In this document: in pieces, positions 41,865 through 51,517 of the stretch
How positions within the stretch are numbered: position 1 is the first letter of the stretch
Layout: each line of letters opens with the position of its first letter
Assembly: GCA_001899445.1 (NCBI GenBank)
Contig: MPOA01000001.1
Location: forward strand, 62,001-126,000
Source of the DNA: Candidatus Desulfopertinax cowenii
Lineage (GTDB): Bacteria; Bacillota; Desulfotomaculia; Desulfotomaculales; Desulforudaceae
Reading direction: 5' to 3'
Length of the DNA stretch: 64,000 nucleotides
Translations under genes and position numbers: made by a program
Notes under the pieces: generated by a model
Seen by the model: only the letters and a program-made list of their open reading frames with translations
Databases searched by the model: none
Told to the model about the DNA's origin: nothing

Positions 41865-42860
41865 TTAAGCCAGGCTACTAAGGACCATCACCACAAAGAG
41901 CAGGTAAAACCCGCCACCCATTAAGGTCAACAGCCACCCGCCCAGGTAACCCAAACGCCGGGCGTACAGGAAGGCCGTCCAGGCCGAGGCCACGGCCAGA
42001 CCCGCGCTTAAAAAAGCGGCGGGCGTAAGCTGCCAGGAGGTAAAGGAAATTCCGATGGCTGGAACCACCGAACTCTGAAACACCATCGCCCCGGTAATGT
42101 TCCCCAGGGCCAGGGTGTCCTTTTTCTCCCGCAGCCAGATGAGGCTGTTGAACAGCTCCGGCATTTCGGTGGCCACCGGGGCCACCAGGAGGGCGAAAAT
42201 CAGGGGCGCCACCCCGAACTCATGCGCCAGCGTCCCGATGCCCTGTACGAACACCTTGGCCCCTCCGAGAATCAACAGGAAGGCGCAGGCTACCTGCCCC
42301 AGCACCAAAACCAGGTGGGGGTCCAGGGACCGGGGGGCCACCAGCAGGGGACCGGTATCATCCCCGGCCCCGCAGCGCTCGCCCTGGGTCAGCGCCCGTA
42401 CCAGGAAGGCCAGGTAGCCGCCGATTAACAGCACCGCCACCACCGGTCGCAAAGACGCGGGCAAAAACGCGGCCGTGATGGCCAGCGTGTACGCTCCCAG
42501 GAAGAAGCCCAGGTCGCGGCGCAGCATCTCCGGCTGGGGCCGCAGGAGGACCGATCCCCGGCGCCGGACCAGCACCAGGGCGGCCAGCCCGGCCAGGAAA
42601 AAACCGACGGTGGCCAGCATGAACGGGGCGCCTAGGATCGCCCCGATCCCGACCTCGTGGGAAGCCGTCCCGTGTCCCAGCAGGATGGCCACCACCGGGA
42701 TCATGGTTTCAGGCAGCGCTGTCCCGATGGCGGCCAGCACGCTCCCCACTGCACCCCGGGCCAGTCCCAGCTTGACGCCCAGCCACTCCACCCCGTTCGT
42801 GAAAAACTTGGCGCCCAGCAGGATCACGACCAAAGCGGTCGCCAGGTACAGGTAAACCAA
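41865..42860 (-). CDS. Sodium/calcium exchanger family membrane protein (CaCA)
   Basis: A 331-residue protein with about ten helices in two inverted halves. Each half holds an alpha-repeat: GSVLAAIGTALPETMIPVV (about 40-58) and VAPVATEMPELFNSLIW (about 225-241), the ion-binding signatures of the Ca/cation antiporter superfamily. Ion specificity cannot be told from sequence. TTG start; no partner genes nearby. Confidence 0.9.
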   Translation of the reverse strand: MVYLYLATALVVILLGAKFFTNGVEWLGVKLGLARGAVGSVLAAIGTALPETMIPVVAILLGHGTASHEVGIGAILGAPFMLATVGFFLAGLAALVLVRRRGSVLLRPQPEMLRRDLGFFLGAYTLAITAAFLPASLRPVVAVLLIGGYLAFLVRALTQGERCGAGDDTGPLLVAPRSLDPHLVLVLGQVACAFLLILGGAKVFVQGIGTLAHEFGVAPLIFALLVAPVATEMPELFNSLIWLREKKDTLALGNITGAMVFQSSVVPAIGISFTSWQLTPAAFLSAGLAVASAWTAFLYARRLGYLGGWLLTLMGGGFYLLFVVMVLSSLA

Positions 42861-42959
42861 CCCGACCCCTCCCGCAAGACTAGTTCAAGACATGCTAAGT
42901 CTATGAACCGGTCTGCGGGAAAATCACCCGGCCGCACCCGACCTAGCGCAGGCCCGCTT

Positions 42960-43100
42960 TGCCCCGCCGCGATTGAAGCGTAAAGGCCGCCGCCCGCAAG
43001 CGCTCAAGTAGGCGGTTGGAAAGCCGCCCAGCACGCAAACCAAAAACGTAGGAATCCCTGTCCTCGGTGGAACGCTTCAACCGAGGAGTAAGGGCTTAAG
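42960..43100 (+). ncRNA. Candidate omega-RNA-like scaffold, remnant of an IS200/IS605 (TnpB) element
   Basis: The 252-base gap between the exchanger and folC holds sequence resembling TnpB-element right ends: GTAGGAATCCC (43048-43058) followed by a hairpin CCTCGGT (43062-43068) / ACCGAGG (43080-43086) and an outer pairing CCCT/AGGG (43056-43059 with 43091-43094). A second hairpin GGCGG/CCGCC lies at 43011-43028. TTGAAGCG (42973-42980) is complementary over 8 bases to CGCTTCAA (43073-43080) in the hairpin loop, a possible pseudoknot as in omega RNAs. No tnpB or tnpA is present. Resemblance is from memory of such ends, not an alignment. Confidence 0.4.
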
Positions 43101-43112
43101 CGGTTATAAGGT

Positions 43113-44432
43113 TCACGGTTTTTCAAGGCGCAAGGACTGGACCAGGTGCGGTCGAACGGCACCAATAAGGTAGATGGAGCCGGTGATCACCACCACGCCT
43201 TCTGCTCCGGCCAGGTTCCGGGCGTGGTCCACTGCCACCCGGTTGCCGGCCTCGGTATATACTTCGGCACAGTACTTGCGGACTTCCACCGCCACCCTCT
43301 CCCAGTCCCCGGCCCGGTTTGCGGGCGGACGGGTGACCACCACCGCGTCGACCACGGGCGCCAGCGCGGCGGTCACTCCCGCCCAGTCCTTGTCCGTCAG
43401 GATTCCGAAGACTAGGACAATCCTACGTTCGGGGAAGTGCGCAACCAGCGTGTCCCGGAGGGCCGCGGCGGCCGCCGGGTTGTGGGCGGCGTCCAGCACC
43501 ACTGCGGGTTGTCCGGCAAACACCTCGAACCGGCCGGGCCAAGCTGTCGCGGCCAGTCCGTCCCGGATGGCCCGGGGGCCCAGCGCGGGCTCCCGTTCGG
43601 CGAGCACTTCGGCCGCGGCCACGGCGCAGGCCGCGTTCACCTGCTGGTGCCACCCGGCCAGCGGCAGGGTTACCTCCGGGTAATGAGCTTTCAGGCCGTA
43701 AATGTTCAATACCTGCCCCCGAAGAGAGGAGGTTAGCGGCTCCCAGCGGACGTCGGCCCCGACCCGGATAAGCGGTGCGCCCCGCTCGCGGCAGGCGGCG
43801 GAGATTACTTCCAGTGCCTCTCCGCCCGCCGCGGTCACCAGCGGCACTCCCGGCTTTACGATTCCCGCCTTTTCCCGGGCGATCTCGGCCACCGTTTCTC
43901 CCAGGATGTCCTGGTGATCCAGACTCACGTTGGTGATCACGGCCACTGCGGGCCGGACCACGTTGGTGGCGTCCAGACGTCCGCCCAGGCCCACCTCCAG
44001 GACGGCCACGTCGACCTGCTCCTCCCGGAAAAGGGTCAGGGCCAGGGCGGTGTGGAGCTCGAACTCGGTAGGGCGAACGGACCGGGCAGCCGCCGCTAGT
44101 TGATCCCAGTAGGTCGTGATGAGGTCGGCGAGCCGCTCCGGGGCGACCGGCTGGCCGTCAAGCAGGAACCGCTCCGTGTAGGAAGTGAGATGGGGCGAGG
44201 TAAAGGTACCCACCCTTAAGCCCGCCGCGCGGGTGACGGCGGTGAGCATGGCGGCCACCGACCCCTTGCCGTTGGTGCCGCCGACGTGCGCGGCCAAGAG
44301 CCCTTCGTGCGGATCGCCGAGGCTGGCCAGCAGGTATCGCACCCGCTCTAAGCCAAACTCCATTCCTGTCGCCGCCAGTTTACGGACCGCGTCCAGCGTT
44401 TCTTCGTAACCCATCTTCGCACCATCACTCAC
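43113..44432 (-). CDS. folC: Bifunctional folylpolyglutamate/dihydrofolate synthase FolC
   Basis: Mur-ligase-family enzyme adding glutamate to folates. At 439 residues: P-loop HVGGTNGKGSV (about 48-58), the central motif VSLDHQDILG with the carbamylated-Lys region EKAGIVKPG, and C-terminal VVLDAAHNPAA. GTG 44432 is the longest start; an ATG at 44414 (MGYEETLDAV) is equally plausible, neither having a strong ribosome site. It follows valS by 64 bases, the usual valS-folC pair of Firmicutes. Confidence 0.97.
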   Translation of the reverse strand: MSDGAKMGYEETLDAVRKLAATGMEFGLERVRYLLASLGDPHEGLLAAHVGGTNGKGSVAAMLTAVTRAAGLRVGTFTSPHLTSYTERFLLDGQPVAPERLADLITTYWDQLAAAARSVRPTEFELHTALALTLFREEQVDVAVLEVGLGGRLDATNVVRPAVAVITNVSLDHQDILGETVAEIAREKAGIVKPGVPLVTAAGGEALEVISAACRERGAPLIRVGADVRWEPLTSSLRGQVLNIYGLKAHYPEVTLPLAGWHQQVNAACAVAAAEVLAEREPALGPRAIRDGLAATAWPGRFEVFAGQPAVVLDAAHNPAAAAALRDTLVAHFPERRIVLVFGILTDKDWAGVTAALAPVVDAVVVTRPPANRAGDWERVAVEVRKYCAEVYTEAGNRVAVDHARNLAGAEGVVVITGSIYLIGAVRPHLVQSLRLEKP

Positions 44433-44496
44433 AGCAAAAATGGGCGCCCTCCAGGGATGCCCGCCTCAATCTCAAAACAAGAAGTAAAGAAGTTAC

Positions 44497-47148
44497 CTAA
44501 TTACTACGGAGCACCTGCAGCCAGGAGGCCAGCGCCTGCCGCTTTTCAGCCAACTCGGCCTGTTTGCCCCGTTCCTTTTCCACGACCTCGGGCGGAGCCT
44601 TCGCCACGAAAGCGGGGTTAGCCAGTTTGCCGTTTACCCGAGACAGGTCTTTTTCGACCTGCGCCAGCTCCCGGGCTAACCGTTCGGCCTCGCGGTCGAT
44701 GTCGATCAGTCCGGCCAGCGGCACGAAAATTTCCATTCCCCGCTCCACTGCGTGGGCGGTCAGCTCCGGCCTGGTCTCCAACACCCGTGCCACCCGGACG
44801 CTGGTATTGGCCAGGTTCTCAATGTATCCCCGCCACCGTTCAACGAGCGCTCGGATTCTGTCGTCGGGAATCACCACCACTGCTTCGGCCCGGCGGGTAG
44901 GCGGCACGTTCATCTCGCTGCGCAGATGGCGTATCGCCCGGGTGGCTTCGATCAGGTACGCAATCTCACGTTCCGCGTCCTCGTCGCGCAAAACGGGCTG
45001 TGCCGCCGGCCAGGGCGCGTGCATAATGGTTTCGCCCTCGTGAGGCAGATGCTGCCAAATCTCCTCGGTGATAAAGGGCATAAACGGATGCAGGAGTTCC
45101 AGGGTACCGCGGAGCACCCGCACCAAAACGTCCTGCGCCACCGCCCGTTCTATCGGTGTTCCCTGGTAAAGCCGCGGTTTGACCAGCTCAATGTACCAGT
45201 CGCAAAACTCGCTCCAGATGAATTCGTACAGCGCCCGCGCCGCCTCGCCCAGTTCGAAGGCCTCCAGGCCGGTTGACACCCGCTCGCGGGTATACTCGAA
45301 GCGGCTCAGGATCCAGCGGTCGGCCAGCTCCATATTCTCCGGTGCCGCCGCCCCCGGACGGTAGCCGTCGAGGTTCATCAGCACGAACCGGGAGGCGTTC
45401 CACAGTTTGTTCGCAAAGTTCCGGGCGCCTTCCAGCTTCTCGAAGTGGAAACGAAGGTCGTTCCCCGGGGTATTCCCAATGGTGAGCATGAACCGCAGGC
45501 TGTCGGCGCCGTACTTTTCAATCACCTCGATCGGGTCGACCCCGTTGCCCAGGGACTTGCTCATCTTCCGGCCCAGGGCATCCAACACCAGGCCGTGGAT
45601 GAACACCTCGCGAAACGGCTCGCGGTCCATGAATTTCAAACCGCTGAAGATCATCCGGGCCACCCAGAAGAAGATGATGTCCCGGCCGGTGACCAGCACC
45701 GAGGTCGGGTAAAAGCGCTCCAGGTCGGGGGTTTCATCCGGCCAGCCCCAGCCCAGGGTCGAAAACGGCCACAGGGCCGAGGAGAACCAGGTGTCTAGAA
45801 CGTCCGGGTCCTGCTCCAGCTGCGTTCCCGCACAGGCCGGGCAGGCGGCCGGGTCGGTCCGGGAAGCCACGACCTTCTCGCAATCACGGCAGTACCAGAC
45901 CGGGATGCGGTGTCCCCACCACAGCTGGCGGGATATGCACCAATCGCGGATATTCTCAAGCCAGTTCAGGTAGATCTTAGTAAACCGTGCCGGGATAAAT
46001 TGGATCCGGCCATCCCGTACAGCCTCCATCGCCGGCTCGGCCAGCGGTTTCATTCGTACGAACCACTGCTTGGACAGCATCGGCTCAACCACTGTCTGGC
46101 AGCGGTAGCAATGCCCGACCGCGTGCTCCAGATCTTCGATCCGCACCAGCAGACCTTGTCGCTTCAGGTCGGTTAGCACCTGCTGCCGGCACTCCCAGCG
46201 GTCCAAGCCCCGGTACCGGCCCGCTTCCGCGGTCATCCGGCCCTTGGCATCGATCACCTGCACCTGGGGCAGACCGTGGCGTTGGCCGATCTCAAAGTCG
46301 TTCGGGTCGTGCGCCGGCGTGATCTTCAGCGCCCCTGTGCCAAATTCGGGGTCGACGTGCTCGTCGGTGATGATCGGGATTTCGCGTCCGATCAGGGGGA
46401 GGATCACCGTGCGACCCACTAGGTGCCGGTAACGATCGTCCCGGGGATGAACCGCCACCGCGGTGTCGCCCAGCATAGTTTCAGGTCGGGTGGTGGCGAT
46501 AACAATGCTTTCCGTACTGTCCTTAATCGGGTATCGCAAATGGTAAAGTTGGGACGGGACGTCCTGGTGTTCCACCTCGATGTCCGAGATCACCGTATTG
46601 CAGCGCGGACACCAGTTCACGATGTAGTCGTCCCGGTAAATCAGCCCGTCTTCGTAAAGGCGGACGAACACCTCCCGCACCGCCGCCGAACAACCATCGT
46701 CCATGGTGAAACGTTCCCGGGACCAGTCGCAGGACGCACCGAGGCGGCGGAGTTGGGTGGTGATCCGGTGACCGTAGTTGTGTTTCCATTCCCAGACCCG
46801 CTCCAGGAATTTCTCCCGGCCGAGGTCGTATTTGCTCAAACCCTCCCGGGCCAACTGCTCCTCCACCCGCGCCTGGGTAGCGATCCCGGCGTGGTCGGTG
46901 CCGGGCACCCACAGGGTCTCGTAACCCTGCATCCGGCGCCACCGGATCAGAATATCCTGCAGGGTGTTGTTTAAGGCGTGGCCCATGTGTAACTCCCCGG
47001 TCACGTTGGGGGGTGGCATCACGATTGCGTACGCCGCCTGCCGGTCATTCTTCACTGGGCGAAACAGGCCTTCCTCTTCCCAACGCCGGTAAAGCTTCTC
47101 TTCCACTTTCTGGGGATCGTATACTGAAGGAATATTGCTCCGGCCCAT
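44497..47148 (-). CDS. valS: Valyl-tRNA synthetase
   Basis: Class I aminoacyl-tRNA synthetase charging tRNA-Val, with editing of mischarged threonine. At 883 residues it is full length: HIGH motif as HMGH ([12 protein letters not shown]), the CP1 editing domain ([17 protein letters not shown]), KMSKS ([10 protein letters not shown]), the anticodon domain and a C-terminal coiled-coil arm (about 815-880). A near-perfect sigma-A promoter precedes it (47181-47209) with a short leader; no T-box is present, in contrast to many Firmicutes valS genes. Confidence 0.99.
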   Translation of the reverse strand: MGRSNIPSVYDPQKVEEKLYRRWEEEGLFRPVKNDRQAAYAIVMPPPNVTGELHMGHALNNTLQDILIRWRRMQGYETLWVPGTDHAGIATQARVEEQLAREGLSKYDLGREKFLERVWEWKHNYGHRITTQLRRLGASCDWSRERFTMDDGCSAAVREVFVRLYEDGLIYRDDYIVNWCPRCNTVISDIEVEHQDVPSQLYHLRYPIKDSTESIVIATTRPETMLGDTAVAVHPRDDRYRHLVGRTVILPLIGREIPIITDEHVDPEFGTGALKITPAHDPNDFEIGQRHGLPQVQVIDAKGRMTAEAGRYRGLDRWECRQQVLTDLKRQGLLVRIEDLEHAVGHCYRCQTVVEPMLSKQWFVRMKPLAEPAMEAVRDGRIQFIPARFTKIYLNWLENIRDWCISRQLWWGHRIPVWYCRDCEKVVASRTDPAACPACAGTQLEQDPDVLDTWFSSALWPFSTLGWGWPDETPDLERFYPTSVLVTGRDIIFFWVARMIFSGLKFMDREPFREVFIHGLVLDALGRKMSKSLGNGVDPIEVIEKYGADSLRFMLTIGNTPGNDLRFHFEKLEGARNFANKLWNASRFVLMNLDGYRPGAAAPENMELADRWILSRFEYTRERVSTGLEAFELGEAARALYEFIWSEFCDWYIELVKPRLYQGTPIERAVAQDVLVRVLRGTLELLHPFMPFITEEIWQHLPHEGETIMHAPWPAAQPVLRDEDAEREIAYLIEATRAIRHLRSEMNVPPTRRAEAVVVIPDDRIRALVERWRGYIENLANTSVRVARVLETRPELTAHAVERGMEIFVPLAGLIDIDREAERLARELAQVEKDLSRVNGKLANPAFVAKAPPEVVEKERGKQAELAEKRQALASWLQVLRSN

Positions 47149-47180
47149 TCTTCTAGTTCCCTCCCAGCTTCTCTCAGTAA

Positions 47181-47209
47181 ATCTTATTTAGTTTCCCCCG
47201 GCATGTCAA
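47181..47209 (-). promoter_or_regulatory. Sigma-A promoter of valS-folC
   Basis: Perfect -35 TTGACA (47204-47209), 17-bp spacer and TAAGAT (47181-47186) on the minus strand; predicted leader about 25 bases. Confidence 0.8.
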
Positions 47210-47336
47210 CAATCCCCGCCCTGGGCAACCACACCGGCAATTTATCGCCCCCGCACGTCACCACAAAAGCATAATCGCCCCCCCCGCCGCCGTATTTATT
47301 CATGAACCAAAACCCGCCTGAAGCGGAGGTCAACTG

Positions 47337-48332
47337 ATGCGCAAACACCTGGTGCTTGTGGCCACCTTATTTATCCTGGCTAGCGCGGGCGCCGCTTTAT
47401 GGTTCTTCACCCAGCCCAAGCCGCAGGTGGAAGTTCACCAGCTGGAGGTCCGCGAAACCGCGCGTGAAGTCGGCTACCTGCCCCACTACGTGGCGGCCGC
47501 CCTGGGATATTTCGAGGCCTACGACCTGCATCTAACCCTCTCCACGGCACCCCGCGGCGTGCTGGACCCGAAAAACGAGACCGCCGACATGTTCCTGGTA
47601 CCCCTCGATCGGCTGATGGTCATCGGTCCGGTCGCCTTTGCCGGGTTCACGCAGCGCGACCCCAATTTCCTGCTGGGCCGGGAGGCGATGCCGGATTTTA
47701 CCTGGGAGGGCCTGAAAGGCGGGATGATTATCGGTGACCCACCCGATACCGCCGGGGAGGTGGCCCTGGAAGAGATCCTGCGCCGGTACGAACTGATCCC
47801 CCAGACCCACGTCACCATTGTACAGCACCTGCCGGTCCACCTCCGGGTGGGCACCTTTCTGGCCGGCTCCGGGGACTACATCATTGTGCCCGACCCGATG
47901 GCCGCCTACCTGGAAAAAAGCGGGTCCGCCCATGTCCTGGCCGCCTTGGCCGAAAGCGGCCAGATCCCCGCCCGGGTGTGCGCCGCGACTCCGGAGTTCT
48001 TGCAAAACCATCCCGACGCGGCCCTGAGTTACACCCTGGCCGTCTTCCAGGCCCAGGACTGGATCGAAAAACACAGTCCCCAGGAGATCGCGGTGGTGTC
48101 CGCCCCGTTCTTCCCCTACCTCGACCTGGAAACCCTGACCCGAGTGATCGCCAGGAACAAGGAAGCCGGGCTCTGGGCGAAGAACCCACTCATCGACGAA
48201 AAACACTACCGGAACCTGCAGGACTGGCTGATCCGCTCGGGAGAACTGCTTCAGGCTGTCCCCTACAACGAAGCCGTCGAGCCGTCTTTCGCCCGGGAAG
48301 CGGTGGAACAGGGCGTTTTGTCTTTCGAATGA
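47337..48332 (+). CDS. Orphan solute-binding protein, NMT1/SsuA-like (ABC transporter family)
   Basis: A 331-residue membrane-anchored protein: an N-terminal helix (about 5-26) without a lipobox Cys, then a periplasmic-binding fold of the NMT1/THI5/SsuA type, with EVGYLPHYVAAALGYFEAYDL (split: EVGYLPHYVAAALGYF) and GGMIIGDPPDTAGEVALEEI. Members bind thiamine precursors, aliphatic sulphonates, nitrate or similar. No permease or ATPase gene is adjacent, so the ligand and partner are unknown; the anchor could let it act as a sensor or a transporter subunit. It is the only plus-strand protein gene before 56.8 kb. ATG with GCGGAGGTCAACTG upstream. Confidence 0.82.
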   Translation: MRKHLVLVATLFILASAGAALWFFTQPKPQVEVHQLEVRETAREVGYLPHYVAAALGYFEAYDLHLTLSTAPRGVLDPKNETADMFLVPLDRLMVIGPVAFAGFTQRDPNFLLGREAMPDFTWEGLKGGMIIGDPPDTAGEVALEEILRRYELIPQTHVTIVQHLPVHLRVGTFLAGSGDYIIVPDPMAAYLEKSGSAHVLAALAESGQIPARVCAATPEFLQNHPDAALSYTLAVFQAQDWIEKHSPQEIAVVSAPFFPYLDLETLTRVIARNKEAGLWAKNPLIDEKHYRNLQDWLIRSGELLQAVPYNEAVEPSFAREAVEQGVLSFE

Positions 48333-48336
48333 AAGG

Positions 48337-48360
48337 CCCCCGGCGAAATACCGGGGGCAA
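48337..48360. terminator. Terminator-like hairpin between converging genes
   Basis: GCCCCCGG-cgaaata-CCGGGGGC, an 8-bp stem directly after the solute-binding gene and 35 bases from the end of the converging hypothetical gene. Tails are weak in T on both sides (CTTTG / CTTTC), but the position suits a two-way terminator. Confidence 0.55.
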
Positions 48361-48394
48361 CCCTTTGTCCTGATCCGAACCGCTGATTAAAACG

Positions 48395-48733
48395 CTAGGA
48401 AGCGGTGACAATGACCGCTCGGGGATCCAAGGTGGTGTTGGAGACCTTCATCACAGTCTCCTCCGGGCTCCACCCCAGGACGATTCTGATCCCGTCATGG
48501 TGGTCGACCTGGTGGAGATCAACCGCCAGCTTTCTCTCTCCGAAAGGTCCCGCATGCTCGAAAACAAATTCAAAGTTCTCATTACGGTAAATCTTGAAGT
48601 GTGATTTCCCCACCGTCTTGTCTACCAGAACGACATCCCTAATGTTCTTATCAAAAAGTGATCGCTTCTTGGTTTCCCAGACCACTCCGCCCTTGACTTC
48701 GTTGAATTCATCAATCAGATCGCTCAAGGCCAT
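48395..48733 (-). CDS. Hypothetical protein (unrecognised, 112 residues)
   Basis: I do not recognise this protein. It is soluble, 112 residues, acidic in the middle, with no membrane segment and no cysteine. Alternating hydrophobic residues (HFKIYRNENFEFVFEH, GIRIVLGW) suggest a beta-rich fold. ATG 48733 (MALSDLIDEF) is preferred over the longer frame to 48790: GAGGAAGTGA lies before it, and the upstream residues include low-quality sequence. It stands alone between the lon terminator and the converging solute-binding gene. Confidence 0.65.
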   Translation of the reverse strand: MALSDLIDEFNEVKGGVVWETKKRSLFDKNIRDVVLVDKTVGKSHFKIYRNENFEFVFEHAGPFGERKLAVDLHQVDHHDGIRIVLGWSPEETVMKVSNTTLDPRAVIVTAS

Positions 48734-48780
48734 TTGAATCACTTCCTCAATCCAGGTTCCGCAGCAGATTTTCCAGCTAA

Positions 48781-48815
48781 AATAAAGCATGAGGGCGCAT
48801 TTTTACTTCGCCCTC
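48781..48815 (-). terminator. Rho-independent terminator after lon
   Basis: On the minus strand GAGGGCG (48809-48815) and CGCCCTC (48791-48797) with an 11-base loop, followed by ATGCTTTATTTT. Confidence 0.7.
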
Positions 48816-48873
48816 TACGATCATCTTTCCTGCCTCAAACTGCTTTTTTCGACACTTAATGTACATTTGCTAG

Positions 48874-51276
48874 TTAAGGAACATTGTGAACCACGGTCTG
48901 GTAACTGACCTCCGGCTGGGTGGTTGTTGGCAGCCGGGTCTCCGACTTGTAGTTGTCTAAACGCAGGGCCGCCTCCAGGACCTCATCCATGTGTTCCACC
49001 AGGATAAATTCCAGCTTCGATTTCACGTTCTGCGGAATGTCCTCCAGGTCCTTCTTGTTCTCCAGCGGCATAATAATGGTCTTGATCCCGGCCCGGTGGG
49101 CCGCCAGGATTTTCTCCTTGAGGCCCCCGACCGGAAGCACCCGGCCGCGGAGCGTAATCTCACCGGTCATGGCCACATCGTGCCGCACCTTGCGGCCGGT
49201 CAGCGCCGAGGCCAGGGCAGTAGCCATGGTGATGCCCGCCGAGGGGCCATCCTTCGAGATCGCTCCTTCGGGAATGTGAATATGGATGTCCACCTTTTCG
49301 TAAAACTGTTCGTCAATGCCCAGTGTAGCCGCCCGGCTCCGGACGTAGCTGTACCCGGCCTGTGCCGACTCCCGCATCACGTCTCCCAGTTTGCCGGTCA
49401 GGGTCAACGCCCCTTTGCCCTTGCAGGCGGTAACCTCGATGAACAGGGTGTCGCCGCCCACTTCGGTCCAGGCCAGCCCGGTAGCAACCCCGACCTGGTC
49501 ACTCTTTTCGGCCGTGCCGTACCGGTACTGGGGAATGCCCAGAAACTGCTCAATGTTTTTGATGGTCATCCGGATCCGCTTGCGCTTATTATTGTTGTCA
49601 GCCACGATTTCCTTGGCCGTTTTCCGGCACAGACTGGCGATCTGCCGCTCCAGGTTCCGCACCCCGGACTCGCGGGTGTACTCCCGGATCAGCCTCCGCA
49701 CCGCATTCTCTGAGATGGTCAAGTTTTCCCGGGACAGGCCGTGTTCCTTCAGCTGTTTAGGAATCAGGTGCCGGAGCGCGATCTGCAGCTTTTCCTCCTC
49801 CGTATAACCTGAGATGTAAATGACCTCCATCCGGTCCATCAACGGCCGCGGGATGTTATACGCCAGGTTGGCCGTGGTGATAAACATCACGTTGGACAGG
49901 TCAAAGGGTATCTCGATATAGTGATCGCTGAACGCGTTATTCTGCTCCGGATCCAGCACCTCCAACAGGGCAGCTGACGGGTCGCCCCGGAAGTCCATGC
50001 TCATCTTGTCGACTTCGTCCAGCAGGAACACCGGGTTCTTGGAGCCGGCCGTCCGCATACCCTGGATGATCCGGCCCGGCAGAGCGCCCACGTAGGTCCG
50101 GCGGTGCCCGCGGATCTCGGCCTCGTCACGCACGCCGCCTAGCGAAATACGCACGAACTTGCGTTCCAGGGCGCGGGCGATGGACTTGCCCAGCGAGGTC
50201 TTACCCACGCCGGGGGGACCGACAAAGCACAGAATCGGGCCCTTCATCTTTTTCGCCAGTTTGCGAATGGCTAAGTACTCGATAATCCGTTCCTTAACCT
50301 TGTGCAACCCGTAGTGATCTTCGTCCAGGATCTGCTGAACCATGTTGATATCCAGGCGGTCCCGGGTGCTCTTGGTCCAGGGCAGCGCTAGGAGCCAGTC
50401 CAGGTAGTTGCGCACCACCGTGGCCTCGGCGGCCATAGGCGGCATTTTCTCCAGGCGCTCCACCTCTTTTAGGGCCTTTTCCTCGACATCCTTGGGCAGC
50501 TTGGCCTCGGCGATCTTTTCCCGGTACTCCTCGCCCTCCGCGACCCGTTCGTCCTTTTCCCCGAGTTCGCGCTGGATGGCCTTTATCTGCTCGCGCAAGT
50601 AGTATTCCTTTTGCGTTTTCTCCATCTGCTTCCGGACGCGCACGTTGATCCGGCGCTCCAGCTCCACGATTTCTAGTTCTTTGGAGAGGATGGCACAGAG
50701 GTTCTCCAGCCGGTCCGTGATCTCGACGGACTCCAGGATCCGCTGTTTATCTTCAATTCGCAGCGGCAGGTGGGAAACCACGATGTCGCTTAAGCGGCCC
50801 GGGTCGTCGATGTTCACCACCGAAACCACCGTTTCCGGAGGAATCCGCTTGGACAGCTTCACGTACTGTTCAAACTGATGGACCAGGTTGCGCATGAGCG
50901 CTTCCAGCTGAGCCGATTTTTCGTACTGCTCAATGTACTGTTCGATCTCGACCAGGAAGTAGGGCTCGGACGCGTTGTAATTCAGAATCCGGGCCCGGGC
51001 TAGACCCTCAACCAGCACCCGAATAGTGCCGCCCGGCAACTTCAGGAGCTGCTTTACCTCGGCAACCGTACCCACCTGATAGATATCGTCTACGCCCGGA
51101 TCATCAGTTTGGGCCTCTTTCTGCGTGGCCAAGAAAATGTACCGGTCCTGAATCATGGCTTCCTCTATGGCTTTAACTGATTTCTCGCGGCCCACGTCCA
51201 GGTGAATCACCATATACGGGAAAACCAGGATTCCACGCAACGGCAAGAGCGGCAATACCCTTCTGACCGAATCCAT
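48874..51276 (-). CDS. lon: ATP-dependent protease Lon (LonA)
   Basis: Cytoplasmic AAA+ serine protease for damaged and regulatory proteins. From ATG 51276 it is 800 residues: N-terminal substrate domain ([20 protein letters not shown]), coiled coil, AAA+ module with Walker [10 protein letters not shown], and a protease domain with the Ser-Lys dyad (Ser in DGPSAGIT, Lys in [15 protein letters not shown]). The start is fixed by AAGGAGGTGCGCCT immediately upstream; the frame opens at 51306. It has its own promoter candidate at 51308-51337. Confidence 0.98.
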   Translation of the reverse strand: MDSVRRVLPLLPLRGILVFPYMVIHLDVGREKSVKAIEEAMIQDRYIFLATQKEAQTDDPGVDDIYQVGTVAEVKQLLKLPGGTIRVLVEGLARARILNYNASEPYFLVEIEQYIEQYEKSAQLEALMRNLVHQFEQYVKLSKRIPPETVVSVVNIDDPGRLSDIVVSHLPLRIEDKQRILESVEITDRLENLCAILSKELEIVELERRINVRVRKQMEKTQKEYYLREQIKAIQRELGEKDERVAEGEEYREKIAEAKLPKDVEEKALKEVERLEKMPPMAAEATVVRNYLDWLLALPWTKSTRDRLDINMVQQILDEDHYGLHKVKERIIEYLAIRKLAKKMKGPILCFVGPPGVGKTSLGKSIARALERKFVRISLGGVRDEAEIRGHRRTYVGALPGRIIQGMRTAGSKNPVFLLDEVDKMSMDFRGDPSAALLEVLDPEQNNAFSDHYIEIPFDLSNVMFITTANLAYNIPRPLMDRMEVIYISGYTEEEKLQIALRHLIPKQLKEHGLSRENLTISENAVRRLIREYTRESGVRNLERQIASLCRKTAKEIVADNNNKRKRIRMTIKNIEQFLGIPQYRYGTAEKSDQVGVATGLAWTEVGGDTLFIEVTACKGKGALTLTGKLGDVMRESAQAGYSYVRSRAATLGIDEQFYEKVDIHIHIPEGAISKDGPSAGITMATALASALTGRKVRHDVAMTGEITLRGRVLPVGGLKEKILAAHRAGIKTIIMPLENKKDLEDIPQNVKSKLEFILVEHMDEVLEAALRLDNYKSETRLPTTTQPEVSYQTVVHNVP

Positions 51277-51307
51277 AGGCGCACCTCCTTTACTACCTCT
51301 ACTCAAG

Positions 51308-51337
51308 ACTTTACTGCTTATCCTGAGACATGGTCAA
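51308..51337 (-). promoter_or_regulatory. Candidate sigma-A promoter of lon
   Basis: TTGACC (51332-51337), 18-bp spacer, TAAAGT (51308-51313) on the minus strand. No CtsR or CIRCE operator is visible around it. Confidence 0.4.
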
Positions 51338-51364
51338 TCATCAAGCTTCATTGTAACACAACGC

Positions 51365-51408
51365 GGGAGCGCCGGGCCATAGCAATGATTGTAAAGGGCC
51401 ACGCTCCC
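51365..51408. repeat. Long imperfect inverted repeat between lonB and lon
   Basis: GGGAGCG near 51365 and CGCTCCC near 51402 enclose nested GGGCC/GGCCC arms (GCCGGGCC ... GGGCCAC). There is no T-run, so it may be a weak terminator for lonB or a processing structure. Confidence 0.4.
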
Positions 51409-51517
51409 ACCCATATCTTCCGGCAAGACAACTAACAGTATAGCAGATCAACCGAAGTGCGTCCAATCAACAAAAATCGCCCCGGTAGGGCGTTGAGTGG
51501 GGGTTCCAGGCAGATTC

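Noticed and set aside
47149-47336. T-box leader for valS
   Set aside because: Neither the TGGNACCGCG-type T-box sequence nor a specifier stem is present, and the promoter leaves a leader of only about 25 bases.
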